Shown here: positions 6,628 through 13,547 of the stretch, one piece after another
Position numbering within the stretch: position 1 is the first letter of the stretch
Layout: each line of letters begins with the position of its first letter
NCBI GenBank assembly: GCA_919902745.1
Contig: CAKKRN010000304.1
Coordinates: forward strand, 5,260 to 18,806
Reading direction: 5' to 3'
Source: Syntrophaceae bacterium
GTDB taxonomy: Bacteria; Desulfobacterota; Syntrophia; Syntrophales; UBA5619
Length of the DNA: 13,547 bases
Program-made: the position numbers and the translations under genes
The notes under the pieces: generated by a model
The model's database searches: none
Told to the model about the DNA's origin: nothing
What the model saw: only the letters and a program-made list of their open reading frames with translations

Positions 6628-6654
6628 GGGGACACCTTGCGTCAAGGTGTCCCC
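6628..6654. repeat. Perfect 12-bp GGGGACACCTTG hairpin overlapping the tsaB stop codon
   Basis: GGGGACACCTTG (6628-6639) is perfectly inverted as CAAGGTGTCCCC (6643-6654) around a 3-nt loop, CGT. It matches element 2 of the pssA-asd cluster in arms and layout. The TGA stop of tsaB (6644-6642) sits at the loop edge. In the transcribed direction the stem is followed by AGCGGAGAATAA, not a T-run, so intrinsic termination is unlikely. Confidence 0.9.
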
Positions 6655-7316
6655 GTTGGGCGAAGGTATCTTGGGGAGAAGGTCAGCGGATCCTCGGTTC
6701 GCCCGTGTTGATACCGGTGAAAGCCGATCAGCCCCACAGCCGACGCGTTGAGCCGGCAGCAACGGCAGGTCTGGAGAACGGATCCCCGCACCCCCTCTTC
6801 AGATATCTGCTGCTGATAGAGAACGGCCGCTTCGCCGACAAAATCGACCTCTTCATCGGCCAGTGTCTTTACCAGAAACCCGATATCGGTTAATCGGTCC
6901 GGGGCAACGGCTTCCGGGAGACCATCCGGACCCATCCGGTACAGACCCGCATAAACCTGATTCTTCCGGGCATCCAGGAGTGGACAGATCAGCCTCCGGG
7001 AGGGGAAGGCGTCCATGGCCAGCGCCTCAAGCGTGGAGACCCCGACGATCGGCTTCCCCGTGGCGAGCGCCAGGCCTTTGATGGTGCTCACCCCGATCCG
7101 CACTCCGGTGAACGAGCCGGGTCCGGTCGTGCAGGCCAGAAGATCGATCCGTTCCGTCGTCAGCCCCGTCAGCAAAAAGAGCCTCTCCAGCGCCGGCAGC
7201 AGAACCTCCGCGTGGCCTACTCCCGCATCCAGATAGACCTCGGCGAGAATCTTCTGCTGATCGAGAAAGGCTATCCCCATCGTTCTGGTCGCACACTCAA
7301 TCGCCAGGGTGATCAT
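6642..7316 (-). CDS. tsaB: tRNA threonylcarbamoyladenosine biosynthesis protein TsaB
   Basis: TsaB is the non-catalytic ASKHA-fold partner of TsaD (with TsaE and TsaC) in making t6A at position 37 of ANN-decoding tRNAs. The 224-residue protein carries the family N-terminus ITLAIECATRTMGIAFLD, the HAEVLLPALERLF segment (35-47), the diagnostic TTGPGSFTGVRIGVSTIKGLA (63-83) and VGVSTLEALA. The ATG lies 2 nt after the rseP stop; the ribosome binding site is weak, so coupling to rseP translation is likely. The usual C-terminus is of the type YLRPSxAE; here it is YLRPTGTP, and its last four codons and the stop come from a GGGGACA palindrome, so the last residues appear to be repeat-derived. Confidence 0.94.
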   Translation of the reverse strand: MITLAIECATRTMGIAFLDQQKILAEVYLDAGVGHAEVLLPALERLFLLTGLTTERIDLLACTTGPGSFTGVRIGVSTIKGLALATGKPIVGVSTLEALAMDAFPSRRLICPLLDARKNQVYAGLYRMGPDGLPEAVAPDRLTDIGFLVKTLADEEVDFVGEAAVLYQQQISEEGVRGSVLQTCRCCRLNASAVGLIGFHRYQHGRTEDPLTFSPRYLRPTGTP

Positions 7317-7318
7317 CG

Positions 7319-8419
7319 CTATCCGGTAAATGCGCGAATAAAATCGTTAATAAACTTGATATTCAACCGCTCAATATCCAGCATGAAGACAAAAATCATC
7401 AGCAGAATCAGCAAGGCAAAACCGACCTGCTGGGCCATTTCTCGCCAGCGGAGATTGACTTCGTGACCGGTTAGCGCTTCAATTCCGTAGAACAGGAGAT
7501 GGCCGCCGTCCAGTACCGGAATGGGCAGGAGGTTCAGGATCGCCAGGTTGATACTCAACAGGGCCATGAACAGCAAAAATGGGACGATCCCCTCTTTCAC
7601 CTGTGCGCCCGCGATCTGGGCGATGAGGATCGGTCCACCCATCGTCTTCGGCGAAATGACCCCCTGAAACATCTTGACGATGCTGATCACGGTCAGTTTG
7701 CTGATCATCCATGTTTGGCGGATGCCTTCCCCGAAGGCCGACAGCGGATTGCGTCTCTGGACGACGGTATGGGACGACGGGGAAATGCCGATCTTGAAGG
7801 ATTCCACCTCTTCCCCAAAAAGATTACGGATTTTCATCGCTTTGGGTGTCACCGTGATCTCCCGGGGCAAGCCGTCTCTCTGCACGGTGATCAAAAGCGG
7901 CATCCCGTTGCTTTCCGATACAATTTCGGAGATCTCATCCCATTTCGTCACGGCCTTTCCGCCGATGACCATGATTCGATCCCCTGCCTTGATCCCGGAT
8001 TCCATCGCTGCGGAACCCGGATGCGTCATACCGACTTCAGCCGTCAGTACGGGAAGTCCGGTCATGTTGACGAGGGTGAAGATCGTCAGTGCCAGCAGGA
8101 GATTGAAGACCGGTCCTGCCGCCACAATGGCGATTCTTTTCCAGACCGTCTGTGTCAGAAAGGACCTTTTTCGATCCTCCTCGGCCAACTCTTCTCCGGG
8201 GGATTCCCCGAGGAGCTTCACATATCCGCCGAGCGGGATCAGGGAGAGGAGATATTCCGTCTCCCCGATCTTTCTGCCGAGGATCCGCGGACCGAAACCG
8301 AGGGAAAATTTCAGGACTCCGACACCCGCCCGCTTGGCCATCAGAAAATGGCCGAGCTCATGGGCAAAGATCAGGACACCCAGCAAGACAATTACCGATA
8401 CGATACTGATTCCAATCAA
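7319..8419 (-). CDS. rseP: RIP metalloprotease RseP (site-2 protease)
   Basis: RseP is an inner-membrane zinc protease that cuts transmembrane segments, classically of anti-sigma factors such as RseA, and clears signal-peptide remnants. The HExxH zinc motif is HELGH (20-24) in the first membrane segment. The second conserved segment is AAGPVFNLLLA (100-110), a PDZ domain spans about 120-200 (GIKAGDRIMVIGG), and the third metal ligand is Asp304 in NLLPIPVLDGGH. At 366 residues it has one PDZ domain, unlike the two-PDZ 450-residue E. coli protein. The start is TTG at 8419-8417, overlapping the dxr stop in a TTGA junction, with AAAGGA about 9 nt upstream. The dxr-rseP pairing is conserved in many bacteria. 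No RseA or sigmaE gene is in view, so its substrate here is unknown. Confidence 0.96.
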   Translation of the reverse strand: MIGISIVSVIVLLGVLIFAHELGHFLMAKRAGVGVLKFSLGFGPRILGRKIGETEYLLSLIPLGGYVKLLGESPGEELAEEDRKRSFLTQTVWKRIAIVAAGPVFNLLLALTIFTLVNMTGLPVLTAEVGMTHPGSAAMESGIKAGDRIMVIGGKAVTKWDEISEIVSESNGMPLLITVQRDGLPREITVTPKAMKIRNLFGEEVESFKIGISPSSHTVVQRRNPLSAFGEGIRQTWMISKLTVISIVKMFQGVISPKTMGGPILIAQIAGAQVKEGIVPFLLFMALLSINLAILNLLPIPVLDGGHLLFYGIEALTGHEVNLRWREMAQQVGFALLILLMIFVFMLDIERLNIKFINDFIRAFTG

Positions 8420-9576
8420 TGTTTTATTCCTTTAATTATATTCCGGGCCTCTTCCCTCGCCTGCCGGTCCGCGGTGAGGATCTCCTCGATCCGCGGTTCC
8501 ACCCGAACGCGATGTCGGGAAAGGACCTTGTCAACCAGATGGCTGATCTCGTTAAAGCCGATCTCTTCATCGATGAACGCCGTCACCGCGACTTCATTCG
8601 CCGCATTCAAAACGGCCGGCATCGTTCCGCCGGTTTCCGCCGCCGCATACGCCAACCTCAAGGCGGGAAAGCGAACCGGATCGGGTCTAAAAAAAGTGAG
8701 TGCGCCCACGTTCACAAGATCGAGGCCGGCTTCAGCCCGGATCATGCGGCGCGGGTAGGAGAGGGCGTAGGCAATGGGAACCCTCATGTCCGGAATCCCT
8801 AACTGGGCGATCACACTCCCGTCCCGGTACTCGACCAACGAATGGATGATGCTCTGGGGATGTATCAGGACATCGATCTTCGACATGGGCAAGCCGAAGA
8901 GCCACGAGGCTTCGATCACCTCCAGCCCCTTGTTCATCATCGTTGCCGAATCGATCGTGATCTTCTTGCCCATGGCCCAGTTGGGGTGCCTCAGGGCCTT
9001 TGCCGGTGTAACCTCCGCCAGCTCTTCGGCAGAGGCATGGAGGAAAGGGCCGCCGGAGGCCGTCAGAATGATCCGGCGGATATCTTCCCGATTGTGCCCT
9101 TGCAGGCATTGGAAGATCGCGCTGTGCTCACTGTCGACCGGGATGATGGTGACCCCTTTTTGGACCGCGTTGTTGAGAACGATGCCGCCCGCCATCACGA
9201 GCGTCTCTTTGTTGGCCAGAGCGATGTCCCTTCCCGCCGCAATCGCATCCATGGTCGGAAGCAGGCCGGCCGCTCCGACCATGGCGGAGACCACCATATC
9301 CGTACCGTCAACCGCAGCCGCTTCCCGATACCCCTCCGGTCCGGAGAGAATCCCGGTGGTCCTCGCACCCAATAGAGTCCGCAGGTCGCGCGCATGCGCC
9401 TCGTCGATCACCGCAACCAGACGCGGGCGAAACCGCTCGATCTGCTGCTTCAGCAGGGCGATGTTTCGGCCTCCGGCAAGGGCGGTGATGGTAAACTCCC
9501 CCGGATGGGCGCCGACGACGTCCAGTGTGCTGACCCCGATTGAACCGGTGGAGCCGAGGATGGAAATCCTTTTCAT
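8416..9576 (-). CDS. dxr: 1-deoxy-D-xylulose 5-phosphate reductoisomerase
   Basis: Dxr converts 1-deoxyxylulose 5-phosphate to 2-C-methylerythritol 4-phosphate with NADPH and a divalent metal, the committed step of the MEP isoprenoid pathway. The 386-residue protein has the NADPH loop ILGSTGSIGVSTL (6-18), ANKETLVMAGG (121-131), metal ligands Asp148 and Glu150 in PVDSEHSAIFQCLQG and Glu219 in MNKGLEVIEA, plus LTASGGPF (171-178) and HPNWAMGKKITIDSATMMNKG (197-217). The start at MKRISILGSTG is fixed by the family N-terminus and by an ATGA overlap with cdsA. A longer in-frame reading back to 10383 only runs through cdsA in the wrong frame. It supplies precursors for UppS, encoded two genes upstream. 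Confidence 0.97.
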   Translation of the reverse strand: MKRISILGSTGSIGVSTLDVVGAHPGEFTITALAGGRNIALLKQQIERFRPRLVAVIDEAHARDLRTLLGARTTGILSGPEGYREAAAVDGTDMVVSAMVGAAGLLPTMDAIAAGRDIALANKETLVMAGGIVLNNAVQKGVTIIPVDSEHSAIFQCLQGHNREDIRRIILTASGGPFLHASAEELAEVTPAKALRHPNWAMGKKITIDSATMMNKGLEVIEASWLFGLPMSKIDVLIHPQSIIHSLVEYRDGSVIAQLGIPDMRVPIAYALSYPRRMIRAEAGLDLVNVGALTFFRPDPVRFPALRLAYAAAETGGTMPAVLNAANEVAVTAFIDEEIGFNEISHLVDKVLSRHRVRVEPRIEEILTADRQAREEARNIIKGIKH

Positions 9577-10379
9577 CGGATAACAAATTCCTGATAATAG
9601 AAGACAAACGGCGTAATAAACATCAGGCAATCCAACCGGTCGAGGATACCCCCATGACCGGGAAGGATTACGCCGGAATCCTTGACCCCCGCCGCCCGCT
9701 TCAAGGCAGACTCGGAAAGATCGCCGAGCTGCCCTACCACACTTCCCACCAGCCCGAGAATAGCGGCATGCGTCACCGTCAACACGGGGAAAAACCAGTG
9801 TCGGAAAATCAGGCACCCGACGACGCTGCCGGCAATCAGACCGATCGTCCCCTCGACGGTCTTTCCGGGACTGACCTCGGGAAGCAGTTTTCGTTTTCCC
9901 AGCCGCCGCCCAACATAGTAGGCGGCAACATCCCCTGCAAAGGCCAGGACCAGAATGAAGAAAATCCACAGGACGCCCGATTGCGTCCGGCGGATCAGGA
10001 TGAAGTGGGACATCAAAACGGGGATGTATAATATCCCAAGGAGCGCCCGCCCGGCAGGCGCCATGTCCAATCCCTTCTCCCGGATTCGAAGGAGGTTGAG
10101 CATCATAACCGCTATGACGGAAAAGGTGAGAAGGGCAAAAAGCAGCGTCATATCCCCGGAGACCGCCGTCAGCAGGATCAGCAAGGCGCTCGCCATCGTC
10201 ACTATTTTTTCTGCGGAGAGACCTTTGCCGAACGCCATTCCGTTGTATTCGTACATCCCTGCAAGTGAGGCCATCATGATCAGAGCGGCAAAGAATTCTC
10301 TTCCGCCATAAGCGATGATCCCAAACAGGATCGGAACGGCGATCAAAGCCGTGATCCATCTTTTCACGTGAGGAGACAT
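9573..10379 (-). CDS. cdsA: Phosphatidate cytidylyltransferase (CDP-diacylglycerol synthase)
   Basis: CdsA makes CDP-diacylglycerol from CTP and phosphatidic acid in the inner membrane, the common precursor of PS/PE and of phosphatidylglycerol. The 268-residue protein has several hydrophobic segments, AYYVGRRLGKRKLLPEVSPGKTVEG (153-177), and a full family signature at 224-250: SxxKR, then KDSGVILPGHGG, then DRLD. The ATG at 10379 has only a weak GAGAG upstream. An out-of-frame ATG four bases earlier does not read CdsA. The stop overlaps dxr by four bases. Its product feeds PssA, encoded further along the same strand. A GGGGACA-type repeat separates it from uppS. Confidence 0.96.
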   Translation of the reverse strand: MSPHVKRWITALIAVPILFGIIAYGGREFFAALIMMASLAGMYEYNGMAFGKGLSAEKIVTMASALLILLTAVSGDMTLLFALLTFSVIAVMMLNLLRIREKGLDMAPAGRALLGILYIPVLMSHFILIRRTQSGVLWIFFILVLAFAGDVAAYYVGRRLGKRKLLPEVSPGKTVEGTIGLIAGSVVGCLIFRHWFFPVLTVTHAAILGLVGSVVGQLGDLSESALKRAAGVKDSGVILPGHGGILDRLDCLMFITPFVFYYQEFVIR

Positions 10380-10421
10380 ACATTTTCTCTCAGGCGCGGA
10401 TACTGACTACATCATCGATGC

Positions 10422-10446
10422 GGGGACAGATTTGAAATCTGACCCT
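10422..10446. repeat. Imperfect GGGGACAGATTT palindrome in the uppS-cdsA gap
   Basis: GGGGACAGATTT (10422-10433) faces AAATCTGACCCT (10435-10446) around a single G. From the centre there are seven pairs, then an A/A mismatch, then three G-C pairs and a G/T. It shares the GGGGACA outer arm with the hairpins at rsmD, pssA-asd and tsaB, with a different core. It lies in the 103-nt gap between uppS and cdsA and touches neither reading frame. Confidence 0.75.
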
Positions 10447-10482
10447 TTTCGGTCGTCTGGGCGGACGCATGGCGCTCATCTA

Positions 10483-11223
10483 TTATGTTCTGCGGAGCTG
10501 CTCGCTGGTTCGCCCAAAACGGCGCTCCCGCTGTTGATATTCGGCTATCGCCTCCATAAGATCGGGTTCACGGAAGTCAGGCCAGAGGATATCGGTAAAA
10601 TAGAATTCCGTGTAGGCCATCTGCCAGAGAAGAAAATTGCTGATCCGATATTCTCCACCCGTCCGGATGAGCAGGTCCGGATCCGGGAGCGCGCTCGTGT
10701 AAAGATAGCGTTGACAGAGTTCTTTGGTAACGTCCGCCGGCTTGATCTTTCCGGCCAGACTGTCGCTTACCATGCGGCCCGCAGCCGTTGCAATTTCGTC
10801 GCGTCCTCCGTAACTCAGGGCCAGGTTCAAGACCATCCCCTGATTTCCGGCCGTTCGCTCGATCGACTCCCGAAGTTTCATCAGCACGGGAGCTCCAAGT
10901 GAATCCAGGTTTCCGATGGCCGTCAAACGGATGTCCTGATCCATCATCTCCTGAACCTCATTCACAAGATATTCCTTGAGCAGTTGGAGAAGGGCGCGGA
11001 CCTCCGCCTTGGGACGAAGCCAGTTCTCCATCGAAAAGGCATACAGTGTGAGACAGGAGATCCCGATCCGGCGGCAGGTCCTCACAACGACCCGCACGGA
11101 TTCGGCGCCCTTTCTGTGCCCCAGGACCCTCCCCATCGCATGCCGCTCAGCCCAGCGACCGTTGCCGTCCATGATGATCGCGATATGCTGAGGCAGTTTA
11201 TCCGGATCGATCTCCTTCATCAT
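10483..11223 (-). CDS. uppS: Isoprenyl transferase (undecaprenyl diphosphate synthase)
   Basis: UppS adds isopentenyl diphosphate units in cis to farnesyl diphosphate, making the C55 lipid carrier for peptidoglycan and other envelope glycans. The 246-residue protein has the catalytic IIMDGNGRWAERH motif (16-28, Asp19), LGHRKGAE, TLYAFSMENWLRP, a GGRDEI block and the C-terminal DPDLLIRTGGEYRISNFLLWQMAYTEFYFTDILWPDF signature. Two ATGs are adjacent at the start (MMKEID). AGGTGG abuts the first and suits the second better by spacing, so the true start may be one codon inward. It is the first gene after the frr terminator, so it probably has its own promoter in the 127-nt gap, though I see no convincing -35/-10 pair there. 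Confidence 0.97.
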   Translation of the reverse strand: MMKEIDPDKLPQHIAIIMDGNGRWAERHAMGRVLGHRKGAESVRVVVRTCRRIGISCLTLYAFSMENWLRPKAEVRALLQLLKEYLVNEVQEMMDQDIRLTAIGNLDSLGAPVLMKLRESIERTAGNQGMVLNLALSYGGRDEIATAAGRMVSDSLAGKIKPADVTKELCQRYLYTSALPDPDLLIRTGGEYRISNFLLWQMAYTEFYFTDILWPDFREPDLMEAIAEYQQRERRFGRTSEQLRRT

Positions 11224-11294
11224 CCACCTGAAATGTGATTATCTCCCTCGTGAAAACCGACTAACACATCGAACGTAACTTATCAAGACGGATC

Positions 11295-11328
11295 GAAACA
11301 AAACGGGGAGCCCGCGGACTCCCCGTTT
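11295..11328 (-). terminator. Rho-independent terminator downstream of frr
   Basis: On the minus strand a perfect 10-bp stem, AAACGGGGAG (11328-11319) with CTCCCCGTTT (11310-11301) around an 8-nt loop, is followed directly by a T-rich tract (TTTTGTTT across the stem end). It lies 23 nt after the frr stop and should end the rpsB-tsf-pyrH-frr transcript before uppS. Partial read-through is possible. Confidence 0.88.
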
Positions 11329-11350
11329 AAAGCCGAATCAGGCAATCCGA

Positions 11351-11908
11351 TCAGATCTCCATGATCTCCGTCTCTTTGGCAGAAAGCAACTTATCCGCCT
11401 TCTCAATATACCGATCAGTCACTTTCTGGACCTCCTCCTGAAGGTTGTAGAGCTCATCCTCCGAGATCTCATTGTCCTTCTTCAGGGTTTTGAACTGCTC
11501 ATTGGCATCCCGACGAACGTTGCGCTCCTTGACCTTGCACTCCTCCGCCATTTTGCGTACGACCTTCACCAACTCCCGGCGTCTCTCTTCCGTGAGGACG
11601 GGGATCGACAGGCGGATCAACTTGCCGTCGTTGCTGGGCATCATTCCCAAATCGGATTTCTGGATCGCCTTTTCGATCGCTCCCAGAACAGAGCTGTCCC
11701 AAGGGGAGATGACGATCAGCCGGCTTTCCGGAATGGAGAGCGAGGCCAACTGGTTCAGGGGTGTCGGCGTTCCATAATACTCGACACGGATTCCATCCAG
11801 CAGGGAGAGCGACGCTCGACCGGTTCTGACCTTGCTGAAGGACTTCTCGAGAGCCAAGAGCGCCTTCTCCATGCTCTCCTTCAGTTCCTCAAAAATCAAC
11901 TCCTTCAT
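11351..11908 (-). CDS. frr: Ribosome recycling factor
   Basis: RRF acts with EF-G to split the post-termination ribosome complex. The length, 185 residues, equals that of E. coli RRF. Diagnostic segments are the N-terminal helix ending [40 protein letters not shown], the central domain [22 protein letters not shown], and the C-terminal helices with [24 protein letters not shown]. It starts 3 nt after the pyrH stop; GGGGGTTGAG supplies a weak ribosome binding site. It is the last gene of the conserved rpsB-tsf-pyrH-frr set, followed by a terminator. Confidence 0.98.
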   Translation of the reverse strand: MKELIFEELKESMEKALLALEKSFSKVRTGRASLSLLDGIRVEYYGTPTPLNQLASLSIPESRLIVISPWDSSVLGAIEKAIQKSDLGMMPSNDGKLIRLSIPVLTEERRRELVKVVRKMAEECKVKERNVRRDANEQFKTLKKDNEISEDELYNLQEEVQKVTDRYIEKADKLLSAKETEIMEI

Positions 11909-11911
11909 GAC

Positions 11912-12628
11912 TCAACCCCCGACAATGGTTCCAACGGGCTCCCCGCAGATGACCCGTTTGATGTTCCCCGCCTTCTGCAGATTGAAGACGTTCAGAGGAA
12001 GTCCGTTGTCCCGGCAGAGGGATATCGCGGACGCATCCATTACTTTAAGGTTCTTTGTCAATACTTCGGTATAACTTATCTTTTCATACATGACCGCATC
12101 GGGATACTGAACCGGATCACGATCATAAACGCCATCCACCTTCGTCGCCTTGAGAAGGATATCGGCCTTTATCTCAACCGCCCGGAGAGTTGCCGCGGTA
12201 TCTGTCGTAAAGTAGGGATTACCGGTTCCGGCAGCGAAGATGACCACCCGTCCCTTTTCGAGATGGCGGACGGCGCGCCTCTGGATGAACGGTTCGGCGA
12301 TTTCTCTCATTTCGATGGCCGTCTGTACCCGCGTGGGAACGCCGACGTGCTCAAGGGCGCTCTGGAGGGCCAGGCTGTTGATCACGGTGGCGAGCATCCC
12401 CATGTAATCCGCGGTGGTCCGATCCATCCCTTTCGCGCTGGCCGTCATGCCGCGAAAGATGTTGCCGCCTCCGATCACGATGCCAAGCTGCACCCCGAGC
12501 GCGGCTACCTCCCGGATCTCACCCGCAACGACGTCTACGACCTCCGGATCTATGCCTGAGGAGAGATTTCCCATGAAGGATTCCCCGCTCAATTTCAGCA
12601 GAACCCTCCTGTATGCCGGGCGATCCAT
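11912..12628 (-). CDS. pyrH: UMP kinase (uridylate kinase)
   Basis: PyrH phosphorylates UMP to UDP with ATP; in bacteria it is a hexamer of the amino-acid-kinase fold, distinct from eukaryotic UMP/CMP kinases. The 238-residue protein has [12 protein letters not shown] (9-20) with the phosphate-binding lysine, [12 protein letters not shown] (49-60), [22 protein letters not shown], the [15 protein letters not shown] loop and [13 protein letters not shown]. The ATG lies 6 nt after the tsf stop, with only a weak AGCGGAT upstream, suggesting translation coupled to tsf. Confidence 0.98.
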   Translation of the reverse strand: MDRPAYRRVLLKLSGESFMGNLSSGIDPEVVDVVAGEIREVAALGVQLGIVIGGGNIFRGMTASAKGMDRTTADYMGMLATVINSLALQSALEHVGVPTRVQTAIEMREIAEPFIQRRAVRHLEKGRVVIFAAGTGNPYFTTDTAATLRAVEIKADILLKATKVDGVYDRDPVQYPDAVMYEKISYTEVLTKNLKVMDASAISLCRDNGLPLNVFNLQKAGNIKRVICGEPVGTIVGG

Positions 12629-12634
12629 GATCCG

Positions 12635-13237
12635 CTACTTGGCCTCTTCACCCAGTTGAAACCGTGCAAACCTTCTCACGATAATGTTTTCACCCGTCTT
12701 CGCGATCATGTTGCTGACCAGCGTACCCACCGTAATGTCCGTATTCTTGATGAACTTTTGATTCAACAGGCAAACCTCTTCGAAGTACTTCTTCATCTTG
12801 CCTTCGATGATCTTGTCCCAGATCTTTTCCGGCTTCTTCTCTTCGATAAGCTGGCTCCGGTAGATCTCCTTTTCCCTCTCCAATGCCCGCTCCGGGATCT
12901 CTTCCGCACGGACATACAGCGGATTCGATGCCGCCACATGCATCGCCAGATCCTTCGCGAGGACCTGGAAATCTTCCGTTTTTGCGACAAAATCGGTTTC
13001 GCAGTTCACCTCAACCATGACCCCGATCTTCCCCCCCATGTGGATGTATGCGGCAACGGCGCCGTCCTTTGCCGCCTTGGAAGAACGCTTCGTTGCAGCC
13101 GACATCCCTTTTTTCCGAAGATAGTCAATCGCCTTTTCAGCATCGCCATTTTCGGCCGTGAGCGCTTCCTTGCAGTCCATCATACCGGCGCCCGTCTTGA
13201 ACCTTAGCGCCTTCACCATCGCTGATGTGATTTCCAA
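12635..13237 (-). CDS. tsf: Elongation factor Ts (short form)
   Basis: EF-Ts is the guanine-nucleotide exchange factor for EF-Tu. The N-terminal UBA-like region MEITSAMVKALRFKTGAGMMDCKEAL and the EF-Tu contact motif TDFVAKT (81-87) are clear, as is KKGMSAATKRSSK. The start is assigned to TTG at 13237-13235: it lies one base after the rpsB stop, has GAGGAGGGAAGG upstream, and places the family N-terminus correctly. In-frame codons upstream to 13336 lie inside rpsB and are not EF-Ts. The resulting 200 residues are much shorter than E. coli EF-Ts (about 280), but match the compact form with a single core subdomain known from Thermus and some other lineages. Confidence 0.96.
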   Translation of the reverse strand: MEITSAMVKALRFKTGAGMMDCKEALTAENGDAEKAIDYLRKKGMSAATKRSSKAAKDGAVAAYIHMGGKIGVMVEVNCETDFVAKTEDFQVLAKDLAMHVAASNPLYVRAEEIPERALEREKEIYRSQLIEEKKPEKIWDKIIEGKMKKYFEEVCLLNQKFIKNTDITVGTLVSNMIAKTGENIIVRRFARFQLGEEAK

Positions 13238-13238
13238 T

Positions 13239-13547
13239 TTACCTTCCCTCCTCGACACGATCCTGCGCTCCGGCGGTCTCGGGAGCTCCGCTGTATTCAG
13301 ATTCCGCCCCCTTGCTCGCGATACTCTCAGGCACATCGGCCTCTCCGTTTACAGCGGCCTCTCCGTTTACAGCGGCCTTCGCAACGACCGTTACCGTCGG
13401 GCGCTCCTTGTCGCTTTCCGCCTGCAGGCGTTCCTCGAACCGCTTCTTTCCATCGAGAACGGCATCTGCCATTTTGGTCGAAAAAAGCTTGATCGCCCGA
13501 ATGGCGTCGTCATTGCCGGGAATGATGTAGTCGATCAGATCGGGATC
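13239..13547 (-). CDS. rpsB: Ribosomal protein S2, C-terminal part (5' end outside window)
   Basis: The frame is open from the right edge to TAA at 13239, 102 residues. It begins [22 protein letters not shown], the conserved C-terminal core of S2, which places it in the 30S subunit. After [20 protein letters not shown] the remaining 60 or so residues are an acidic, Ala/Gly/Glu-rich, low-complexity tail. This tail includes a duplicated AAVNGE hexapeptide and is longer than the tail of E. coli S2. The stop is one base from the tsf start. Any promoter or leader control lies outside the window. Confidence 0.96.
   Translation of the reverse strand, partial: DPDLIDYIIPGNDDAIRAIKLFSTKMADAVLDGKKRFEERLQAESDKERPTVTVVAKAAVNGEAAVNGEADVPESIASKGAESEYSGAPETAGAQDRVEEGR
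13338..13373. repeat. In-frame 18-nt tandem duplication in the rpsB tail
   Basis: The 18-nt unit GGCCTCTCCGTTTACAGC occurs twice back to back (13338-13355 and 13356-13373) with no mismatch, and the next five bases (GGCCT) begin a third copy. It encodes two AAVNGE hexapeptides in the low-complexity C-terminal tail of S2. Identical copies suggest a recent slippage event. Confidence 0.85.

Noticed and set aside
6628..6654. The tsaB hairpin as an intrinsic terminator
   Set aside because: No T-run follows the stem on the transcribed strand, and the same hairpin type occurs elsewhere without a T-run.
7499..8758. A 419-codon plus-strand ORF opposite rseP and dxr
   Set aside because: Its product is rich in Arg, Asp and His with no recognisable motif, and both opposite genes are well-supported conserved families.
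8416..10383. A 655-codon minus-strand frame that could be read as a fused cdsA-dxr product
   Set aside because: Only the part from 9576 is Dxr. The upstream half is the wrong frame of cdsA, which itself is intact in another frame and ends in an ATGA overlap with dxr.
11224..11294. A promoter for uppS (TTGATA, or a GATAAT near 11240)
   Set aside because: TTGATA has no acceptable -10 at 16-18 nt and GATAAT has no -35 partner, so I could not support a specific site although a promoter is expected here.

Overview
The window is a densely packed chromosomal core region in which all sixteen protein genes lie on the minus strand, so the direction of transcription runs from high to low coordinates. 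The gene order rpsB-tsf-pyrH-frr, then uppS-cdsA-dxr-rseP-tsaB, then psd-pssA, then asd-rsmD-coaD-aminotransferase, together with moderately high GC content and a diderm-type set of envelope genes, suggests a deltaproteobacterial (Desulfobacterota, possibly Syntrophales-like) genome. That assignment is inferred from gene order and protein appearance, not from a search.

Layout in transcription order. At 13547-11351 is a translation and nucleotide block: the C-terminus of ribosomal protein S2, EF-Ts, UMP kinase and ribosome recycling factor. It is closed by a clear intrinsic terminator at 11295-11328. At 11223-6642 is an envelope and isoprenoid block: UppS (undecaprenyl-PP), CdsA (CDP-diacylglycerol), Dxr (MEP pathway), the site-2 protease RseP, and TsaB (tRNA t6A modification). 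A sigma70-like promoter at 6539-6567 precedes Psd and PssA, which with CdsA complete the route from phosphatidate through CDP-DAG and PS to PE. Then come Asd, RsmD, CoaD and a class I aminotransferase (aspartate-family and cofactor metabolism). The window ends in a PurF-family protein cut by the left edge.

Many junctions are 4-nt stop/start overlaps (coaD/aminotransferase, asd/rsmD, psd/pssA, cdsA/dxr, dxr/rseP), which implies translational coupling. Three genes (tsf, rseP, psd) appear to start with TTG.

Two things stand out. First, the PurF-family protein keeps its phosphoribosyltransferase site and all four candidate [4Fe-4S] cysteines, but has lost the N-terminal nucleophilic cysteine and the other glutamine-handling residues. 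Second, the non-overlapping junctions in the lower two thirds of the window carry short palindromic repeats. One family is bounded by GGGGACA/TGTCCCC (rsmD 3' end, pssA-asd gap, tsaB 3' end, uppS-cdsA gap). Another is a 7-nt tandem repeat (aminotransferase 3' end). In three cases the repeat supplies the last codons, and twice the stop codon, of the upstream gene. They look like small mobile, REP-like elements that settle at gene ends. No tRNA, rRNA, CRISPR array, complete transposon or phage gene was seen, and no gene-free stretch exceeds 300 bases.
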